From Oscillospiraceae bacterium (GTDB taxonomy: Bacteria; Bacillota; Clostridia; Oscillospirales; Ruminococcaceae): a stretch of 8,418 nucleotides of DNA. Positions within the stretch are counted from its first letter, which is position 1; each line of letters begins with the position of its first letter. Shown piece by piece: positions 5,439 to 8,418 of this stretch. The notes beneath the pieces are model-generated. The model was not told the DNA's origin and did no database searches. It worked only from the letters and a program-made list of their open reading frames with translations. The DNA lies in contig DXNX01000062.1 of the NCBI GenBank assembly GCA_019413245.1, positions 1-8,418 of the forward strand, given 5' to 3'. A program made the translations under genes and the position numbers.

Positions 5439-6701
5439 TCACGACGGCAGATGGACCACAATGGTCAGCGTCCGGCCGTCGGGGCTTTCCGCCCGGATTT
5501 TTCCCTTATGGGACAGCACGATGCTTCTGGCAATGGACAGCCCCAGGCCGTAACCGCCTGTTTCGCTGCTGCGGGATTGATCGGTCCGGTAAAAGCGGTC
5601 GAACAGGTGGGACAGTTTGTCCTGTTCCATGGGTTGGGCGACTGGGTTGGACACCGTGAGAAGGATCGTGCGTCCTTGTCTCTCCAGTCCCAGTTTCAGT
5701 GGGGTGCTGTCAGCGGAATATTTCAGGGCGTTATCCAGCAGGATGGACAGAAGCTGGCGGATGGCCTTTTCGTCTCCGGTGAAGGAGAGCATGGGCTGAA
5801 TCTGGAGAAGGAGTTCCTTGCCCTGGCTTTTGGCCAGCGCCTGGAAGGACTGGGCCATCTCCTCCGCCACGTCAGAGATGGGAAATTCGATGGGCTGGAG
5901 TCGGGGTTGCTCTTCCTCCATGCGGGACAGATAGATCAGATCATTGGTCAGCCGGGTCAGCCGTTGCGCCTGGCGGCGGATGTCGGAAATCCACTGGTTT
6001 TCGCCGCACTCCATCTCGGCCAGGTCAGCGTCGGCGCTGATGATGGTCATGGGGGTCTTCAGCTCATGCCCGGCATCGGTGATGAACTGCTTCTGCTTTT
6101 CGTAACTCTCCGCCACCGGTCGGACAATGTGTTTGGACAGGATCAGCAGCAGCATCAGGACGGCCAGCAGCCCCAGCAGTGCCAGCAGCACACTGGTCAG
6201 CAGGGTCGAGAGGAAGGTGGAAAGGCTGCGCCCGCAGTCCAGAAAGACGATCAGGGTTCCCTGCTCCTCCTCACACAGCAGATAGCGGTAATTTCCCAAA
6301 AAGCCGGAACGTCGGCCGGATGCCCATACCGTCTGGGCGTACGTTACCGCCGTCTCCTCGTCCACGGCCACGACCTGCCCCGTATCCACCTGCAGGGCCT
6401 GACCGTCCTCATCCAGCAGCACCGAAAAGAAGCGGGATTCATAAGGGGTTTCCGGCGAAATTCCCCCCGGATCAAAGGGATTTTTCCTGGCGGGGGGCGT
6501 GCCGTCCGGCGGGGTGCCCTCGGCACCGTGTTTTTGGGGGAAGTTTCCTCCGTTGGCGTCTAGCAGCGCCAGGATGGCATCTGCATCGGTAACCATCTTG
6601 TGATAGCTCATCAGATTCACGCCGCCCAGGATCACCGCAAGGACCAAGGCAAGAGAAACCATGCAGGCCAGGATGAGCTTGCGGCGAAGCCGGCGGATCA
6701 T
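5439..6701 (-). CDS. Sensor histidine kinase of a two-component system
   Basis: This encodes a 420-residue membrane kinase. The ATG at 6701 overlaps the regulator stop as ATGA and has GGAGG 7 bases upstream; a longer in-frame extension would run through the regulator gene and is rejected. Basic N-terminus, TM1 at about 9-31, an extracytoplasmic sensor region at about 32-163 rich in Pro/Gly near 60-80, and TM2 at about 165-189. HisKA follows with phosphoacceptor His212 in GHELKTP. The HATPase domain has the N box LLDNALKYS (321-329, Asn324), F box LFDRFYRTD (366-374) and G2 box GGYGLGLSIAR (382-392). The usual G1 box (DxGxG) is replaced by VSNPVAQPM (350-358), a variant seen in some clostridial kinases. 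The kinase should phosphorylate the neighbouring OmpR-type regulator. The signal is unknown. Confidence 0.92.
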   Translation of the reverse strand: MIRRLRRKLILACMVSLALVLAVILGGVNLMSYHKMVTDADAILALLDANGGNFPQKHGAEGTPPDGTPPARKNPFDPGGISPETPYESRFFSVLLDEDGQALQVDTGQVVAVDEETAVTYAQTVWASGRRSGFLGNYRYLLCEEEQGTLIVFLDCGRSLSTFLSTLLTSVLLALLGLLAVLMLLLILSKHIVRPVAESYEKQKQFITDAGHELKTPMTIISADADLAEMECGENQWISDIRRQAQRLTRLTNDLIYLSRMEEEQPRLQPIEFPISDVAEEMAQSFQALAKSQGKELLLQIQPMLSFTGDEKAIRQLLSILLDNALKYSADSTPLKLGLERQGRTILLTVSNPVAQPMEQDKLSHLFDRFYRTDQSRSSETGGYGLGLSIARSIVLSHKGKIRAESPDGRTLTIVVHLPS

Positions 6702-7375
6702 GCCTGTTCCTCCAGGGAATACCCGGCATTCCGGGTGGCCTTGATCTGGATATTGGCCTTGAGGGCGGTCAGCTTTTTGCGCAGATAGGAAATGTAGACC
6801 CACACCACGTTTGCCTCCGCCTCGCTGTCATAGCCCCAGATCCGTTCGAGGAACCGTTCGGTGGAAATGAGCTGCCGTGGGTTGCGTAGCAGCAGTTCCA
6901 TCATCTGGTATTCTTTGTTGGCCAGCCGGAAGCTGCCGTGGGGGGAGGAAAGCTCAAAGGAGGTCTGGTCCAGCGTCACATTCCCCAGGCTGAGGCGGCT
7001 GGTCACATGGCCGCCGGTGGCGCTTCGGGTCATGGCGCGGATGCGGGCCATCAGCTCGGCGGTGGAGAAAGGCTTGGTCAGGTAGTCGTTGGCTCCCATA
7101 TCCAGACCGGTCACCTTGTCCTCCACCTCGGACCGGGCGGTAAGCAGCAACACCGGGATGGTATTGCCCTTCTCCCGCAGCCGCCGCAGCACCTCCAGGC
7201 CGTCCAGCTTGGGCATCATGATATCCAGTATCACCGCATCATAGTTGCCCCCATCCAGAAAATCCAGCGCCGCCTCGCCGTCATACACGGCGTCCACCGA
7301 GTAGTTGTTTCGCTCCAGCAGCGCGCAGACCGCCCGGGACAGGGAATGCTCGTCCTCCGCCAGTAAAATACGCAT
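6698..7375 (-). CDS. OmpR/PhoB-family response regulator
   Basis: This encodes 225 residues, the full normal length. The receiver domain (1-115) has the acidic pair Glu7/Asp8, phosphorylation site Asp51 in VILDIMMP, Thr79 and Lys101 in LTKPFS. The winged-helix DNA-binding domain (about 125-222) carries the usual LANKEYQMMELLLRN and WVYISYLRKKL segments and ends AGYSLEE. The start at 7375 gives the canonical MRILLAEDE opening, and its RBS is weak (GCAGG). The gene is first in the operon with the kinase, which overlaps it by four bases. It should bind direct-repeat DNA as a phosphorylated dimer. Likely targets are its own promoter and the divergent VTC-DUF4956 genes, which is inferred from position. 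Confidence 0.94.
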   Translation of the reverse strand: MRILLAEDEHSLSRAVCALLERNNYSVDAVYDGEAALDFLDGGNYDAVILDIMMPKLDGLEVLRRLREKGNTIPVLLLTARSEVEDKVTGLDMGANDYLTKPFSTAELMARIRAMTRSATGGHVTSRLSLGNVTLDQTSFELSSPHGSFRLANKEYQMMELLLRNPRQLISTERFLERIWGYDSEAEANVVWVYISYLRKKLTALKANIQIKATRNAGYSLEEQA

Positions 7376-7411
7376 TTTATCGCCTGCTTTCTTTTATAAT
7401 CCTGTAAGGAC

Positions 7412-7442
7412 AGCATACCGCCGCGGCCTTAACTTTACCTAA
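7412..7442 (-). promoter_or_regulatory. Candidate autoregulated promoter of the two-component operon
   Basis: On the minus strand a TATGCT -10-like element (7417-7412) lies about 30 bases before the regulator ATG, counting from the predicted start of transcription. Just upstream are two TTA(A)GG half-sites, TTAGG (7442-7438) and TTAAGG (7432-7427), with 10-base periodicity over the expected -35 position. This is the arrangement used by PhoB/OmpR-type activators. No good -35 hexamer is visible, which fits an activator-dependent promoter. Confidence 0.35.
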
Positions 7443-7495
7443 AATCATACCACAGGTCCCCCGCACTGTCAGCTGTTCCCGAAGGGCATCACCGA

Positions 7496-7590
7496 AATTT
7501 TAAAATTCTTTCGCAAAATACACACGCAGGCTTTAAAGTCCAGTTATGGTTCGGTTTTTACACTGGCTTTACAATACCCCAAAAAGGAGG
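7496..7590 (+). promoter_or_regulatory. Leader of the VTC gene: palindrome, possible -10, strong RBS
   Basis: The 223-base divergent gap contains a 12-base palindrome AATTTTAAAATT (7496-7507), a possible -10 TACAAT (7570-7575) with no convincing -35, and a strong RBS AAGGAGG (7584-7590) placed 8 bases before the GTG at 7599. The RBS decides the GTG start. The promoter assignment is weak. Confidence 0.35.
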
Positions 7591-7598
7591 ACCTGCCC

Positions 7599-8315
7599 GT
7601 GAAAAATCAGATGATCTTTCAGCGGTATGAATTCAAATATCGTATGGACTTCCGTCAGCTGCAGACAGTATTGGCTGCCATGACGCCCTATATGGTTCCG
7701 GACGAGTACAGTCACAGTTCCATACGCAACCTGTACCTGGATACCCCGGATTTCCGGCTGATCCGCCGCAGTCTGGAAGGGCCTGTCTATAAGGAAAAAC
7801 TCCGGGTGCGCAGCTACGGCCGTGCGGGAAGGGATGCGCCGGTTTTTGTGGAACTGAAAAAGAAGTACCGCTCCGTGGTATACAAGCGGCGGATCTCCCT
7901 GCCGCAGTGGCAGGCCCTTGGCTGCGTGGCAGGAACGGCCCCCTGGCCCGAAAGCCAGATCGGTGCCGAGCTGGCCTATGCTGCAGACTTTTACAAAACG
8001 CTGCGCCCGGCCGTTTTTCTCAGCTATGAGCGCGATTCCTTCCGCGGGGTGGCAGATGAGGAATTCCGGGTGACCTTCGACCGGAAAATCCGCTACCGCC
8101 GGGAACAGCTGACGCTGGATTCCGATACGGCAGGCATCTCCATCCTTCCGCCGGACCAGGTGCTGATGGAAGTCAAGGTGGCCGGCGGACTGCCCCTTTG
8201 GATGGCCCGTATTCTGTCGGAGCAGAACATTTTCAAAACGTCCTTTTCCAAATACGGCACAGCCTATGGGGATATCCTGCGCAAAAGCCGGAGAGGAGAA
8301 ATTACCTATGCTTGA
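7599..8315 (+). CDS. VTC-domain polyphosphate polymerase family protein
   Basis: This encodes a 238-residue cytoplasmic protein starting at GTG 7599. VTC domains are triphosphate-tunnel-metalloenzyme folds; in yeast Vtc4 the domain makes polyphosphate from ATP. Tunnel-type charged residues occur in the expected order: QRYEFKYR with Glu11 and Lys13, YLDTPDF (46-52), KEKLRVRSYG (65-74), FVELKKKY (83-90), YKRRIS (95-100), YERDSFR (143-149), Asp161-Arg162-Lys163, LMEVKV (189-194) with Glu191 and Lys193, and FSKYG (216-220). There are no membrane segments. The next gene (DUF4956) overlaps by 8 bases, the common bacterial pairing in which a membrane partner accompanies the VTC protein. Polymerase activity is inferred from family; other triphosphate chemistry is possible. 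Confidence 0.9.
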   Translation: MKNQMIFQRYEFKYRMDFRQLQTVLAAMTPYMVPDEYSHSSIRNLYLDTPDFRLIRRSLEGPVYKEKLRVRSYGRAGRDAPVFVELKKKYRSVVYKRRISLPQWQALGCVAGTAPWPESQIGAELAYAADFYKTLRPAVFLSYERDSFRGVADEEFRVTFDRKIRYRREQLTLDSDTAGISILPPDQVLMEVKVAGGLPLWMARILSEQNIFKTSFSKYGTAYGDILRKSRRGEITYA

Positions 8316-8418
8316 TACCCTGTTTCGCGGATTGTTTGACACAACGCTCACCGATACCATTGCGCCCGGGGACTTTCTTCTGTGTGTGGGGGTATCCCTG
8401 CTGCTGGGGCTGCTGCTG
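8308..8418 (+). CDS. DUF4956 family membrane protein, 3' partial
   Basis: Only the first 37 codons lie in the window. The ATG at 8308 overlaps the end of the VTC gene and has AGGAG (8294-8298) 9 bases upstream. The start, MLDTLFRGLFD, followed by a hydrophobic helix beginning near residue 23 (FLLCVGVSLLLGLLL), matches the N-terminus of DUF4956 proteins, multi-pass membrane proteins that usually accompany VTC-type polyphosphate polymerases. A role as membrane partner or channel for polyphosphate synthesis is a family-level inference. Confidence 0.8.
   Translation, partial: MLDTLFRGLFDTTLTDTIAPGDFLLCVGVSLLLGLLL

Noticed and set aside
5385..6563. Long plus-strand open frame (392 codons)
   Set aside because: It is antisense to the histidine kinase, is Gln/Gly-rich with no recognisable domain, and arises from the codon bias of the real gene on the other strand.
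7569..8360. Minus-strand open frame of 263 codons opposite the VTC gene
   Set aside because: It lies wholly antisense to a clear VTC domain with strong RBS evidence, and no domain is recognisable.

Overview
The window looks like gut Clostridia (Oscillospiraceae/Ruminococcaceae-like, in the neighbourhood of Faecalibacterium, Subdoligranulum or Gemmiger). The evidence is moderately GC-rich coding sequence, strong AGGAGG-type ribosome binding sites, GTG and TTG starts, and gene families typical of that group (TOTE primase-helicase, DUF6429, RhuM, VTC-DUF4956). The genus is inferred from protein style and is not proven.

The left part (1-4206, + strand) is accessory DNA. It opens inside a large gene for a TOTE-type primase-helicase protein with an archaeo-eukaryotic primase end, an SF2 helicase and a degenerate phospholipase-D-like tail. 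Next comes a short dead remnant of an AAA ATPase gene (about 2552-2663). Then a well-formed promoter drives a two-gene unit, a small DUF6429 protein overlapping a full-length RhuM-family protein.

The middle (4207-5336) holds no intact gene and reads as a scar made by several mobile elements. It has possible IS21-like end repeats, a 17-bp inverted repeat, the 3' half of a tRNA (T arm, acceptor strand, CCA) with its terminator, a promoter and RBS whose gene is cut off after two codons, a truncated and frameshifted tyrosine integrase gene, and the left end of an IS200-type element with only 17 codons of its transposase. The simplest reading is repeated integration and decay at a tRNA (possibly tRNA-Arg) attachment site.

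The right part (5337-8418) looks like resident chromosome. A two-component system (OmpR-family regulator and histidine kinase, overlapping by ATGA, minus strand) ends at a strong hairpin terminator. Divergent from it, across a 223-bp intergenic region, a VTC-type polyphosphate polymerase gene overlaps a DUF4956 membrane protein gene that runs off the window. The divergent layout suggests that the two-component system controls the polyphosphate genes, but this is inference.
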